Assembly (NCBI GenBank): GCA_027382625.1 | Contig: JAJKFJ010021168.1 | Location: 35,211-99,210, forward strand | Length of the DNA: 64,000 bases | Direction: 5' to 3' | From: Tetmemena sp. SeJ-2015 | Taxonomy: Eukaryota; Ciliophora; Spirotrichea; Sporadotrichida; Oxytrichidae | Shown: positions 9,901 to 21,501 of the stretch, piece by piece | Layout: the number at the start of each line of letters is the position of its first letter | How positions within the stretch are numbered: position 1 is the first letter of the stretch | Translations under genes and position numbers: made by a program | The notes under the pieces: generated by a model | Told to the model about the DNA's origin: nothing | The model's database searches: none | Seen by the model: only the letters and a program-made list of their open reading frames with translations

Positions 9901-11540
9901 TCTATGTAGATCATGATAAATAAACTAAGATTCAAAAAAATGATGTTCAAAATTTGTACCTGCTCCAAATTTAACATGTGCTTCTTTAAAAAAATTTTAA
10001 TATCTAAAGCTAACTATTTAATTGAACTTCTTCGCCTTAATTATGATGATGAGTGTGTTTTTAGACTCCGTTTGCAGGATCTTCATCATCTGAATCATTC
10101 TAGAAATAAAAGAGCGATTTTTACTTAGAAAATTATAAGCCGCTTTTCTTCATCGTCTTAATGTATCTAGCCACTGTTGTAAATTTGGGATCCATCCATT
10201 TGCATCATCGACGATCGATCTTGAACATCCTTGGCACTTGAGTACTTTGAGTTATTATGGAAGAGATCTCCGTTCTTCAACTTCTCCTGTTCTTCTAACC
10301 TTAACTTCTCCTCTTCACTTTACTTTAGCATTTCTTCTCTTTCTATTCTTGCTTCTTCCTCTGCTTTGACTCTGCTGCCATACTCTAAGAACTTGTAGTA
10401 CATCTTATTTTCAATCATCCTGTTAAGAACTCCTTTTATAATACTAAAAAATTACTCCGCATCTTACTACGTAGTTCCCCTTGGGCACTTTGTCCTTGAG
10501 TCCTCGAATCATCATACACTTTATTTCCACTGGCTGCGGAGTTTTTAACCACCTAGCTCCTATCTTCTAGTCTCTTATGCCCTCGAACAGCCTTCTCTTT
10601 TTATCGACATCTCTTTTATAAGGTGGGATCTTTCTTATTTGAGACTTTGAAGTACCTTCATTAGACATAATCTGAGCCTTTATTTTAGAGTTGAGCTTCC
10701 CAAATAGTCTGGTCAAAGCCCTCTCTCTTTCTTATGCTCTATAATACTGTTGACAAACTATATTAAAACTTACTTAAATTCATAATGAGCCTCTAATTCC
10801 TCAAGAGTAAGTCCCCTTTAGCCAGATCCCAGTAGCAACTCACTCTCGCTTTCTTTTTCATCCTTAAGTAGAGTGATCTTCTACTTCTCTACCTTGCGCA
10901 TTTGTTTTTCCAGCCTCTTGAGTTCATTAAACTCTATAATGGATTCCTTTTGCAGCATTTCCTATGGATCTAGATGCTCTATGTCCATCTCTTTAGACTG
11001 CATTTGAGATTCGAATATGTCCTCCAACTCTGTATAGTTGGTGTCCATTCTTTCCAGCTAGCTCTGAATTCCATTGATATCTCGCACAAGTCGCTTCTTC
11101 GAATGATCCTTGACCTCCTCCTCTACGTTATTAATTACTTTATCAGGGTCAGTCAAGTCGACTTGGAATATATTCAGCTCGTCCTCATCAATGTCATCAT
11201 CCCCTTTTCCTTTAGTATTCTTCTTCTTCTTTTTCTTTTTTCCGCCCTTGCCGTCTTCTTGCTCTTCAAGTGCTTTATGAACTTTCTAGAAGCGCTCTTA
11301 GTAGAACTTAGAGTACTAGGGCTATTCCCTCACATTTGAGAAGTTCATAGGCATATCTGCCACCAGACCCATTCCTGAATTGTTAGCACTGTCCTCTTTG
11401 TCATTCAGCAGGTTCAAATGGGACAGATTAGATTTGTTATGCATATCGTATCCTTGACCTTAACCGCCGATGTCTTCCTCAGCTATTATAGCCCTAGCAT
11501 TTCCTAAAACTTCAGAGCCGATGACTGCGCTGTATTTCAT
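6921..11540 (-). CDS. Large multi-pass membrane protein with coiled coil and C2-like region
   Basis: Minus strand. From MKYSAVIGSEVLGNAR at 11540 the frame gives a Lys/Glu-rich coiled coil (about 11300-10800), a region with VEIKCMMIRGLKDKVPKG (about 10500) and one with C2-like beta strands (KIYFIVPPNMNLQPSNVLIF, WGAFPLVNGDF; about 9600-9450). A charged linker follows, then four to five hydrophobic spans at 9058-8360 (for example FIETTLIAFIVIWLRMTF and FSLATIFDFFLIAVIDFAV). The last part is a long Ser/Asn/Lys-rich cytosolic tail ending at TGA 6921-6923. I do not recognise the family; a ciliary or cortical membrane scaffold would fit but is a guess. Identified inserts: 7785-7812, 7220-7265, 10429-10458 and a 27-nt intron at 10747-10773. 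More exist near 7000-7650, 9060 and 9960-10040. Confidence 0.6.
7226..7265. other. 40-bp IES, pointer ATCATT
   Basis: ATCATT at 7220-7225 and 7260-7265. On the coding (minus) strand, removal joins RNQVQND to VEVLKTDLVYG and skips a TGA. Confidence 0.75.
7789..7812. other. 24-bp IES, pointer CTGA
   Basis: CTGA at 7785-7788 and 7809-7812. Removal eliminates an in-frame TGA and joins DDYSEIS to LKAKKKNDSA. Confidence 0.7.
10434..10458. other. 25-bp IES, pointer ACTCC
   Basis: ACTCC at 10429-10433 and 10454-10458. Removal joins NYVVRCGV to LNRMIENKM on the minus strand. Confidence 0.8.
10747..10773 (-). other. 27-nt GT-AG intron
   Basis: On the minus strand it starts GTAAGT and ends CAACAG, with no flanking direct repeat. 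Removal joins ELEAHYEFK to YYRAQERERAL. Size and ends match other short introns here (18659-18689, 27067-27093). Confidence 0.7.
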
Positions 11541-12465
11541 AAAGTTTGCCTCAACAAAAATAAGAGAAATCACTTAGATTCTTAGATTCAGAAGCTAAAC
11601 GAATTGCATTTTTGGAGCTGGGTCTGCTACCGATATCATCCTTCAAATTTTGAGTGAACTATTTTTAAAGGATGGACTTGGGAGTCTGCTCTCTGGAATT
11701 CGATTGCTGATTCATAAAGGGATTTGGAAGGGCTTTCTCAGAGAGCTTGCTTCGTTAACTAAGGCTGGGTCCTTCGATTCCACGATAAGAGCTCTTTGCG
11801 CTGGGAGTTTTATTAAGATTATAGAAATTAAAAAAAAATAAGAAAATGATTATCTCTGATGGAATACAATTATTTTGAATTAATTTATCATCTCTATATT
11901 ACTCAAAACAAATGAAGATATATTTTAAGGATGAGTTTAATTTGATGCTAAATCTTTTATTCATTGTATACTATCTAGAATTGGCCTTGGGTTTTCAATG
12001 GCCACAAGTGGAGGAAGAGTAGGTATAACAGACTATGTCTGCTCTTTGAGATCTATCCTAGCATTAAAAAAAAAACTCACTAACAGCTTCCTCCTCTTGT
12101 TCCTCATGATGATGGCTGCTTGGTCTCACTCCTATTTCCTGAGCTTCATCATCTTCATTAAGGTCCAAATGCTGATCTTGATGATCCTCGTGATCGCTGT
12201 GTGAGTGCTCCCCTTCATTGTGCTCTTCTTCGAGTATGTTCTTCTCCTCTTCATTTTTGGAAGCTCTTAAGTCTCCTTCAAATTTGAGTGTAAATAACTT
12301 GAAACTTCTTCAGAAAAAGAAGAAATAAAGTGAAGGCTCTCTAATTACTTACCTCTCTTCTTTTTCTTTCCCTTCTTAAATAAAATTAAAGCAATTTATA
12401 GATATGATGGTAAATTATTTTCTTTGCTGCCTTTCTCTGGTAATTTTTAGTATCTGGTTGTTGTA
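11541..12465 (-). CDS. Probable N-terminal part of the large membrane-protein gene (acidic, disordered)
   Basis: Two open blocks on the minus strand with coding-like composition. About 12290-12100 gives FEGDLRASKNEEEKNILEEE followed by a His/Asp-rich acidic run, and 11830-11590 gives a Ser/Asn/Gln-rich run (SEKALPNPFMNQQSNSREQT). A GTAAGT...CTGAAG intron-like stretch lies at about 12300-12345. I place them upstream of MKYSAVIG because strand and spacing fit and because frame changes at 11540-11590 need an insert there anyway. They could be a separate small gene. No start codon was fixed. Confidence 0.35.
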
Positions 12466-12864
12466 CTTTAAAATATTAATTTAACTTTTACGTGTAAATA
12501 TATTTAGACTTTGGAAATTGAATTGTAAGCACTCATAACACCACCAGAGTGCGTTTCCTGTTTTTGCTTTTAGCTTTTGTCTCTCCTTGCAGAACTCATT
12601 ATTAAGTTTCTCTCTCTTATTTTGATTATAATAAGTCCACCTATATTTTATTACAACACATCCTATCTATAGTTACCAATTTATAATGATGACAGTAGGT
12701 TTAGAAGAAGAAACTTATTGATAAAATTCTTTGGAAATGAATTAAGGAATAGTAGTTAGCAGTCTCCATATAGCACCATTGAAAGTTGATAATTAAATGA
12801 TATCATTAGAAAAATATGCATTTGAAAGTTACCTGTCAGTGCTAGATGAAATGATTGACTCTCA
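12466..12864. other. Intergenic stretch, nothing recognised
   Basis: AT-rich, no frame with coding-like composition on either strand and no clear repeat. It lies between the RRM gene stop and the presumed 5' end of the membrane-protein gene. Confidence 0.5.
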
Positions 12865-14708
12865 TCACAAAAGATACATGACTTCTGGCTTTTCATTAAC
12901 CTCCTGAATATATTCCTAATTAAGTTGAGCTACCTCCCCATCTGATAGTTTCACGAAGTTCTTTTTAGCAGGCTTTGGAGCTACATTTGGCACTTAGCCA
13001 TACCCATGAGCAGGAGGACCCGCTGCTGGAACTCCCCCGTAAACTGGAGGAGGCGCATAGCCCTAAGGAGGTGGATAGTACTATCCGTGTGCTGGACCTT
13101 GAGGAGGTGGGTAAGCCTGTTATTAAGGAATGGGAGGTGGTATTAAACCTTGAGCACTCTATTCGGGATTGGTAGGTGGCAGATGTGGCTGAGGAATAGG
13201 AGGTGGTGCCCTTGCTGGGAATTATTGGCCGTAAGGAGGAGCATGGACTGGTGGAGGAGGGTAGTATGGCTGCTGCATGGCGTAGGGATCATAAGCGGCA
13301 GGTGGATAGCCTCCATAAGCAGGTTGGGGTTACTGATAGTACCCTTGGTAGTAGTTATTATAGTCGTATCCCTAATTAGCAGGAGGCACTCCATAGCTGC
13401 TTCCTGGAGAGGGGTGATGATAGTTTCCTCCGGCGCCTCCATAGCCACCTCCCTAGTTATAGCCACCATAACTTTGCTACTGGTGCTATTGATGGTGACC
13501 ACCTCCATGGCCACCATGAGAAGGGCCTCCTCCAGCTCCTCCTTCTCTCCTCTGTATTGCATTTGCTTGGTTGATTCTCATTGGCTTTTTGAACAAGTAA
13601 TGTCCCTGCATCTCTACCATTGCTCTTTGAGTTTCATCTTAAGAACTGAACTTTACAAATCCGTAGCCTTTTGAATAGCGAGTGACGGGATCGACAATCA
13701 CCTTTGCTTATGTCACACTTTGATAGCGCTTCTTAAATTCATTCATCAGCATCTAGTCATTCAATCAAATTAAGATATAATTTAATGAAATTATGATGCT
13801 TAGTAAGTATTAATAATCCCAAATTTATAAGATAGATTGACGTTAGGGTCGAGATCACCAACGTAGATTTGAAACTCTCCTGGAGGCTGAGCTTGCTAAG
13901 GAGCTCCACCCATTCCTCCTTAAGGGCCCATCTATCCCATAGGTGGCTAATTCATTTACTGTCCAGGTCCACCTTGTCCCATCGGACCGCCGGGTCCCAT
14001 AGGTCCAGGTCCCCTCAACCCTCCATTCCCATGTGTAGCCCAATTCAGTTTATAGCTTCTGCTTGTGCCAGGAATGGGAGATCCATTCAAAGTCAGGTAG
14101 ACATTCTTTGCCACTTCATGATTTGGGAATTCCACAAACCCATACCCTATAATAAGTTCAGTTAATACATCTCATTTTCTTTATATATGAGTCTTACCAA
14201 CAGGAGTATTTTTTAGCTTGTCTCTAATAAGTTTTACTGTTTGCACGGAGGCAATCTATTATAAATAAGGGAAATTAAGAAATCAACATGAGGTAAGGGC
14301 TTAATAAGATGTGAAATTATGTTCCTAACATGCGACTACTCCTCCACCTACCTCTCTTCCCCGCTTCAGAGCCACCATAATCTAAAATCCTCATTTAGTA
14401 AACAATCTCCAATCGACTCACTCAAAATTAGTTCACCTCTATGACAATAAACGCAACTTAAAAGAGCATTGAGTAATGCTGGAGAATTTGATTCCCTCTC
14501 GCCATCCAACTTTGGGACCACTTCAAGGGTTCTAAATTTTAACTTTCTAATTTAATAATGCAGGCAATCTAAATCAGAAAATAAATGAGAGGTTGTTGAA
14601 GAGGCGGCATCATTAACTTACCCCACTAAATAAGCTTGCAACGTGAGTCTCGTCCATCCATGGCTCTACGTCTCCAATCCAAAGCGTCTTCGCTCCTAAG
14701 TCCGCCAT
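12865..14708 (-). CDS. Two-RRM RNA-binding protein, SECp43/Nam8/RBP45-like, with Pro/Gln/Tyr-rich tail
   Basis: ATG 14708, TGA 12865-12867. RRM1 opens with KTLWIGDVEPWMDETHVASL, the RNP2 form typical of SECp43, Nam8 and RBP45/47, continues VQTVKLIRDKLKNTPVGYGF with RNP1 GYGFVEF across a 51-nt intron, and is followed by a Gly/Met/Pro linker. RRM2 has FQIYVGDLDPNVN (RNP2) and KGYGFVKF (RNP1). The last 200 residues are rich in Gly, Pro, Tyr and Gln with repeated YPPP-like units. Relatives act in splicing or tRNA-Sec metabolism; which applies here is open. Inserts in 14210-14640 (RRM1) are not fully resolved. An insert of about 96 bp interrupts RRM2 near 13755-13850. The ferlin gene begins its coding 192 bp away. 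Confidence 0.75.
14147..14197 (-). other. 51-nt GT-AG intron in RRM1
   Basis: Minus strand: GTAAGA at the 5' end, ATTATAG at the 3' end. Removal joins LKNTPVG to YGFVEFPNHEV inside RNP1. Confidence 0.8.
14535..14559. repeat. 25-bp sequence shared with 55307-55331
   Basis: Identical over 25 bp and in the same orientation to 55307-55331. It lies in the non-coding insert of RRM1 here and at the right edge of the GC-rich cargo IES there. Flanks are unrelated. Confidence 0.7.
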
Positions 14709-14899
14709 CGCTATCTTTCCTTGTGTAATTACTAAAATTAATTATAAAGCGAGAGGCAACAACCAACAATTAATCTAATTTCTCTTTTGGTAGCTTTCTG
14801 TCTTCTAAATTTGTGTTTTAATTAATTCTCAATATTCACCTCAAATTATAATTAGACGTTCACTAATTAAAGATACATAGATCATCTTCATCATCATCA

Positions 14900-17800
14900 T
14901 CAACTCAAATTCTTCCCTTGGGGGTGGCCTAATGTCGAATCTTGGGATTGATTAGGCTTCTTTTGGCTCAATAAGTTCAAGCCAGCATTGGAGTACTCCT
15001 TAGGGAGCAGAAGACTTAGGCGCAAAGAGAGTCCTCTCTTCAATGGGCTTTTTGTTTGGATACTTTTCTCTCCACTCTTTGTTGAAATATCTGTCCTCCA
15101 AATCTATTTTAGTGAAGCCTATCAGATCTTAAACTAAAACTAAAGAAGATTAATCTGGGAAGTCAAAGCCATCATCATCCCAGCATTCAATAGAAAGAGT
15201 TGAAGCTCCTGGAAGACTGCAAGGGATATCATATGAAGTGAAGAAGCCTGGATTACAAGTCTTTGGTCTCAGAGATTACTTATCGCTGATAGTTGTAGTG
15301 CCTAGTTTTATAATGAGGTAAGGATCGCTAGTAGTTGTATCCTTTGGTGTTAAACTTTTCCCCTTTAAAACGTAAAGCCTAGCTATCAAACTATAAATGG
15401 AGTTTTAAACACTCGCTCAAATACTTACTTCTTGGGGGTTATATACTCCTAAAAGCGCTTATCTAATTCTTTACTTTGCTGTGATTTATCCTTTATCTTT
15501 ATGATATTCTTGAGGAGGCCTGTAGTCTCTAAAGTGTTAGCAACAGTTTTGGCCATGAATCCCATCTTTCCTCTTGTTTGTCCTCTCTTTATCTTGTAAA
15601 TATCGAAGGGCGGCTTTCCTATGGTATCTTCAAGTTCATCTTGAACAGTCTCTCTCTCTACAAGCCACTCTGGAGTTTCATTCAATTTCTCATCAGGCTA
15701 AGAATCATAGTCTTCTTAATTTTCCATGAACTTCGCTCTCTTTGGAGCCTTTTGAGCTTACTTGCTCTTTTATTTCTCCAGTTATATCTTCTACATAGAC
15801 TCATCTAATTTCCTCTTCTTCTCTTCCTCCTCTTTTTGTTGATCCTCCTGTACTTTTCGCTTATATTCTTCTATCTGTTGCTTTTTCTTCTATTCTTTGA
15901 TGGTCTTTGATAAATCCTCATGATCCTCTTTTTCCTGGCGCTTTTGGATACTGATAGTGCTCTTTGGCTTAGAAAGCCTTAAAGGGTTTTCATGGATATT
16001 CTATTCGAATAGATGTGCATTGGGGTCTTTAATAACACCTTCATTAGTGACATTGCTCAGTCCATCCGTTTAATTGGTAGCATGAGGCCCCTCTTATATG
16101 CTAAGAGGCAAGCCCTCTCCTTTCGTGCCTGGAATTGCATTAAGGTTAGAATTGAAATTTGATCTATTGGATTAGAAAGCCTTCATCTTGTCTCTCAACT
16201 GTATCTCATTCGTTTTTATCGGTTTATTAGACTATATAAAACAAAGATAGATAGATGAGTAAATACTTGTCCTTGCTAGGGCTTTTATTCTTAAATGCAG
16301 CAGTCGTCTTTTGAAAGTGTCTCAGCACTTTTCTGCAATACTTCTCTAGAGGTATATTCGCAACACCGAGAAGTCTGCTTCCTAAGAATCCCATCACATG
16401 ATCGTAAGCATAAACTGTAAGCACAGGAGAAAAGTCCAACTCCAAGGGAACATCTATATCCAAAGAGAGTACTTCAAACAAGTTGCAAGCTCCACCAATC
16501 ACTGCATGCTTGTTTGAAATTATAGGCTCCTTAGTGTCACCAGATATATCGAACTTGCAGTAGATCTTTTTCACTGGTAGCAGATTTATAGAGGGGATGA
16601 TATCTCTGATACCTATCAAGGCTAAAGAAAGGACACCTGGAATAGTCTGAGGAGATATGTTGATCTTGTTTACTGGGAACTATAGAGGATAATAAGATGC
16701 TACGAGTAATTACATATTCTCTCTCATGCAGAGGGATTATATCATAGCCAATAAGAATTTGCCCTTCTTTGGCTCCAGTGGCATCGAAAATTAGATCATA
16801 CCATTCCGGATCTTTGTGAGTAATGACTGTGCGCATTTTATGGTCGACTGGGCTCTCAATCTGCGAGGTCTTTTTCTCAAGATCTATCCAAACTCTTCCG
16901 AGCAAGTCTTTCTTCTCACCAAACAGACCCTAGTCTTCATCATAGATCAAAAGAGATATTCCTGGCTTAGGATACTACAAAGACATTAAAAGAGAAATGA
17001 GGTACATTTTTGTCATTAAAAGGAGGGAGGCTGACCACCATCTCAAGAGTTTCATAAAAGCCAGGATTCAATGTTGAAAAATTTGTAAATATTTTGAAAT
17101 AATTTAAACTTAGATGTTTCATACTTTGTCCTAGACTTTGCTTTCTTTCCTTGACACCTCGCAATAACAAAAGGATCAGCAGCGCCAGTCTCATCAGCAG
17201 GTGGGAAGTCTCTGCCCATAAAGATATGCACATGAAGCAAGTAATCAACATAGTCTTCCTGAGATCTGAAGATATTCGCAGGAATCTGATCTTCAATTTC
17301 ACGAGCATACATCTTCACTCTAGCAGAAATTATTCCAGGAAATTGTTCATCGTCTAGCTTGTCTACGGATTTATCTTCTTCTAATAAGTAGCTCTCAATT
17401 TCGAACTTCTTTCCTTTAGTATTGAGAATGTCAGCAGCTTTAATTCTTTTAAAGCAGATCCTTGAACCTGGTTTTTAATCAGAAGCAAGATAAATGATAA
17501 CGTCGTATATGTCTTCAGCAACTTCAGGTGCTCTGATTTTTAAGTCTGGAAGCATCTAATTCCAAATGGCTCTCGAGTTATCATTCTTAACGACATTTGA
17601 TGTCATTTCATAAGGACCACAAGTGACATGGATGCAAAAGTCATCAAACTCAGGCAGTTCAATACCTTCATATAATGCTACCTTTAAAGTGTATTCAACT
17701 TCTCTAACATTAGGACTTGGATGGCCAGGAAACTTATAATCTATATGAGATTTAGTCTATATCTTGAGTGAATTATAAATTTGAGATCTTTGGTTCCACT

Positions 17801-19005
17801 CTTTGGGTTTTCTGCATTATTAGACTGGACACTATAAAGGAATCTTCCTCTGTAAGTCGAACCCTTTTCACCAAACTTTGTCATCAAATCTGCGTAGTCA
17901 CCCTCTGCAGTAAGTTGTGGTCCGTAAAGATTAGCCCATCTTGGCCCCATGCTCTTGTTCATGATGTCTTTGAAGTTTATATAATGCGTTCCTACTCTCT
18001 TATCTGAGGCTAAATCATCATCCCAGATTTCAATTTTAATCTTGTTATTCATACATGGCACCTTGCATGCCAAAGAAAGTTCCTGATCGAATTCTGGATT
18101 TCTATCATCATTGATCGTTTTCGACTCTGCTTTCGCCCCTGCAAATGATATCTTAAAGTAGGGATCCACATTATTCTGAACTAAATCAAGAGGAGCTAAA
18201 TGCTCGGCTCTGTAAATTCCAAACTTTACTATATGCCCCGACATCTTCACACGACCTGGCGTGAATAACTTAATCTGACCGTTATCGTTTCTATCTTTTA
18301 GGTCTTTGGAGGGATCATGAGAAGGAGGTTTATCGCCAGGCCCAAGCACGTTTATAGTAAGCTTGAGAAATGCATTAATCGCTTGTGTCTCATCAGTTTT
18401 GTCTACCATAGCAACCCACATCCTGTAAAGCTCGTGATCCTTGTTCATCTTGTAAATGTAAGCGACATCAACTGTGAAATCTCCTATCAGATTGTTACTG
18501 CCGATGAAATCGTGATCTAGTAGAGAAACCTTAATCATGCCAGTTTCTAAGTCATCCAATCTAAGACCGTTGAATTCAAAGAAGAGTAGTTCATTGAAAA
18601 TGGGATTGTTCGTGCTGCTTTGATAGTTTGTCATCTTAGTTTCGCCCATTACTTCGACCTAATCAATTAACTTCAAACGAGACTCTTACCTCAATCATTG
18701 GATCAGGATTCTCTCCCTCAATATATTGTGCTAAGAGACCTCCTCCACCTGCTTTCTTTCCTTTAATATCTTTAGCCTCCAAAATGTGGATTTGTATTCG
18801 ATAGTCTCCAGGCTTCATTTCAATCTATTTAAAGGCTATTAGCAAACTGCAAACATGAACATTCTCTTCTTTTCTCATTAATCTTTCTTACATCTAGTTG
18901 ATCACTCTGCTCTTTTTTAGGTTGGTTCGCCTCTCGAGGTACTTTCTTCTTCTTATCATCTTTGTCATCATTCTTGAGAAGAGGTTGCTGTTCTTTAGCG
19001 CTCAT
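14900..19005 (-). CDS. Ferlin, N-terminal and central part (minus-strand blocks)
   Basis: ATG 19005 (MSAKEQQPLLKNDDKDDKK). Successive C2 domains on the minus strand: YRIQIHILEAKDIKG (about 18810), IVKFGIYRAEHLAPLDLVQN (about 18200), YTLKVALYEGIELPEFDDF (about 17660) and YLLHVHIFMGRDFPPADETG (about 17230, Asp-rich Ca-binding loops). A charged linker (about 15900-15450) comes next, then ARLYVLKGKSLTPKDTTTSD (about 15390) with WDDDGFDFPD. Ferlins are tail-anchored C2 proteins of membrane fusion. The open frame stops making sense after PPPREEFEL at 14908-14900. There the 9-bp pointer TCAACTCAA leads to the inverted plus-strand block at 19131, which supplies the last C2 domain and the membrane anchor. 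A 31-nt intron lies at 18659-18689 and an IES at 17075-17117. Confidence 0.85.
17075..17117. other. 43-bp IES in ferlin gene, pointer ATGT
   Basis: ATGT at 17071-17074 and 17114-17117 (ACAT on the coding strand). Removal joins SRTKYET to LNPGFYETLEM in a C2 domain. Confidence 0.75.
18659..18689 (-). other. 31-nt GT-AG intron in ferlin gene
   Basis: Minus strand GTAAGA...GATTAG; it contains a TGA. Removal joins NPDPMIE to VEVMGETKM. Confidence 0.75.
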
Positions 19006-19130
19006 AGTTGCTCACTGCTATTCTAATTGTTTTATTCCTATTTTGATTGAATAATTTTGAATTCATTAAACCTAACGCTTAAGTCCCGGCGAAGATTGCA
19101 ACTACTATGATCTTATTTCATGTTAGAGAA

Positions 19131-19988
19131 TTGAGTTGAGGGTGATTGTTTATGAGACAAGGGACTGTGTATTCAGAGACGAAGTTACAAAGTGCAATGA
19201 CCTATTCTTGACTGGAATCTATAATGGAAAGAAACTTGAGACTGACACTCACTGGCGTTGCAGGACTAAGGGATCATTCAATTGGCGTTGGAAGTATTAA
19301 GTGCATCTTCCTCTCGATCCTGATGAAGATTATGGAAAAGATGTGCTTCAACTTCAGATGTGGGATAGAGATGTAACTGACGCAAACGATTTTAGCAATT
19401 TAAGTTCTTACAATTTTTATTTGGTAGGAGAAGCCTCCATCCTACTCAACGATGAGTCATTCAGGATGCTTGATAAGTAAAGCTTTTTGTAAGAACTAAT
19501 TCGTTATAGGGTCTATAAGAGGAAACAGAGAATGACCATGAAGAAACTTATCGATCCTAAGAAGAATCTCACTACTGATAAGTTCTGGGTGGCTTTCACT
19601 CATCCGGAGTTTATGGACGCTAACGAGAACTATATACCTCAAGGCTATGCTATGATATCGATTGAAATCTTGCCAAAGCCTCTAGCTGATGAGGTGCCTT
19701 GTGGAATGGGAAGGGATGCGCCTAATCAGCACCCTGTTCTTGCGGAGCCTCAAGGAAGACTATAATTTGTAAGCTTTGCCGATTTAGATTTTGATATTAA
19801 TTAACTCACTCAATCTGTAGGATTTCTTCTCCCCTTGGAAGATGATAAAAGAACTTATTGGGCCTGAATTAGCTAGAAAGCTCTGTTGCATCTTCTGCTG
19901 CCTCGCTTGCACAATTTTCATAGTATATTGGGGATTCTTTTTCGCTGGAGACATCTTAGGATCTTTAATTGCCTAAGCAGTTAAATGA
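19131..19988 (+). CDS. Ferlin, C-terminal block, inverted relative to the rest of the gene
   Basis: Plus strand. Starts inside the pointer TTGAGTTGA (19131-19139), with no ATG before it. It codes FELRVIVYETRDCVFRDEV, GSFNWRWKYQVHLPLD and LQLQMWDRDVTDAND, the ferlin-specific last C2 domain with its FNWR motif. A polybasic/dysferlin-like tail follows, then CCIFCCLACTIFIVYWGFFF as C-terminal membrane anchor and the stop TGA 19986-19988. A 30-bp IES at 19393-19422 (pointer ATTT) interrupts DANDLVGEASIL. At least one more insert lies near 19480-19515 and another near 19765-19820. In the germline this block lies upstream and on the opposite strand of the gene start, separated from ATG 19005 by 125 bp. 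Confidence 0.9.
19393..19422. other. 30-bp IES in ferlin C-terminal block, pointer ATTT
   Basis: ATTT at 19389-19392 and 19419-19422. Removal gives TDANDLVGEASIL. Confidence 0.7.
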
Positions 19989-20104
19989 TCATTCAACAAT
20001 TTTTCACACTTTACACTTTAAATTTTCTCTTGAGTGGAAGACAGTTGAGGATAGTAAATTCGATAATGCGAGTTAAATACTTAAATTACTACTTGACTTT
20101 GATA

Positions 20105-21154
20105 TCATTTTACACGATTTCTCCTGCTAGATGTCTCCATCCAATCTTCCCCAGATGTCTTTATCTCTGATTTTGCTAGGATTGGTTGCTCTTTAACCAC
20201 TACTTCTTATTTTAACTCAATTTTGGATTATTGTTGGCCATTTTCGATATATTCAGCTTGGTTCTTTGGTTTTTTCTGCTTCTTTTTCTTTTAAGTTGCC
20301 TCTTTTGAAGCAACATTCTAAGCGGGCTCAACAGCTGCTGCCTATTTTTCATGTTGTAATGCTTTTACATCAATAACTTTCTTGCTCTCTTCTCTTTATT
20401 AAGTGTTTTTCTGAACAGCCTCTTATCCATTTGAAGGTGCTGAATCTTACTCTTCTTAAGCCTTTCTCTTATTTTCTAATCTCTGTGACCTCCTAGGCTG
20501 CTGTTGCTTCTCTTCTAATACTTCTACCTGTTGCTGCTTTTCGCTAATCTATTCTTATTCTGAAGTGGTATCTTGAACTGGCCTGCTCTTTCTGGTCTTA
20601 ACTTCTTAGAAACCATCATCAGTCATGCTTTTAGAGAGTTGAGGTTGGCTATTGACTTTAACTTATTCTGGCTGCTGTTTTTACACCTACTGCACTTTAA
20701 TTTGCTTGGGCTGCTCTTCTTTCACTTTAGGTTGTGCTGCCTGCTTCTTTGCTTTTGTATATAAATTCAAAGATAGAGTGCTTTAAAATTTGAACTATTA
20801 TCTTTGTAGGACTGTTTTTAGTGACTGAGAGCGTATCCTCGAGATGGGGCTCTTCATCAATGCATTCTTGCATCTTGATGAGTTGCTGCGTCTTGTGGAT
20901 TCTTCTCTCCTCTAAACTCTGCCTTCTCTGCTGCTCACTGCCATGAGTTCTCGGGGTTTCATCTCTAGTTTAAACTAAGACCACTTAACTAATAGAAGAA
21001 GATATTATGATAAAGTTGGTTGCTGGGAAATTGGTGCTTGTGTGGGCTTTGCTTAACTCTTTTCATGTTCAGCTGCTTGTTATTAAGTTTTGGTGGCTTG
21101 TGCCTTCTGGTTCTTTTCTTCTTCCTGGTTTCGCTTGTCTAACTAGTACACCAT
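20105..21154 (-). CDS. Gln/Lys/Glu-rich low-complexity protein, unrecognised
   Basis: ATG 21154 (MVYQLDKRNQEEEKNQK), TGA 20105-20107. The protein is dominated by Gln, Lys, Glu, Pro and Ser, with predicted coiled-coil and disordered parts, basic clusters (TQKKKKQKKPKNQ) and no domain I recognise. Most of its Gln codons are TAA or TAG. A 55-bp IES at 20752-20806 (pointer CTTTG) joins LSVTKNSPTK to KQAAQPKVKEE; another insert is needed near 20980-21010. A nuclear or cytoskeletal low-complexity protein is likely; function unknown. Confidence 0.6.
20752..20806. other. 55-bp IES, pointer CTTTG
   Basis: CTTTG at 20747-20751 and 20802-20806. The enclosed sequence breaks the frame; removal restores it. 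Confidence 0.7.
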
Positions 21155-21501
21155 TCATAAATTACAAACACACATGCACCGATCAAGACCTACTATTTAT
21201 AATTGTTTGATGATTGCTGAGATTATGCATACGCCCAGAGCGAACACCCCAAACCACATGTGGAAGTTCTCCCATCGGCAATCACACACAAAATAATATG
21301 ACAATTTCTCATTCACTTATTCATTCATTTTATTTTCTATAAATGTTGAAAAAGATTTGCTATCAAGCCCATATTATTTTATTTATTTTCAAGAATATAT
21401 GAAAAGTACTATTATTCAAAGCAACTCTCATCCCTCCCTCCTTGCGGCTAGTGGAGAATTTAATGGATATAAATTAGATTGTATAATTAATAATAAAAAA
21501 T

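Noticed and set aside
13150..13674. 174-codon plus-strand frame
   Set aside because: Antisense shadow of the Gly/Pro/Gln-rich tail and RRM2 of the RNA-binding protein gene.
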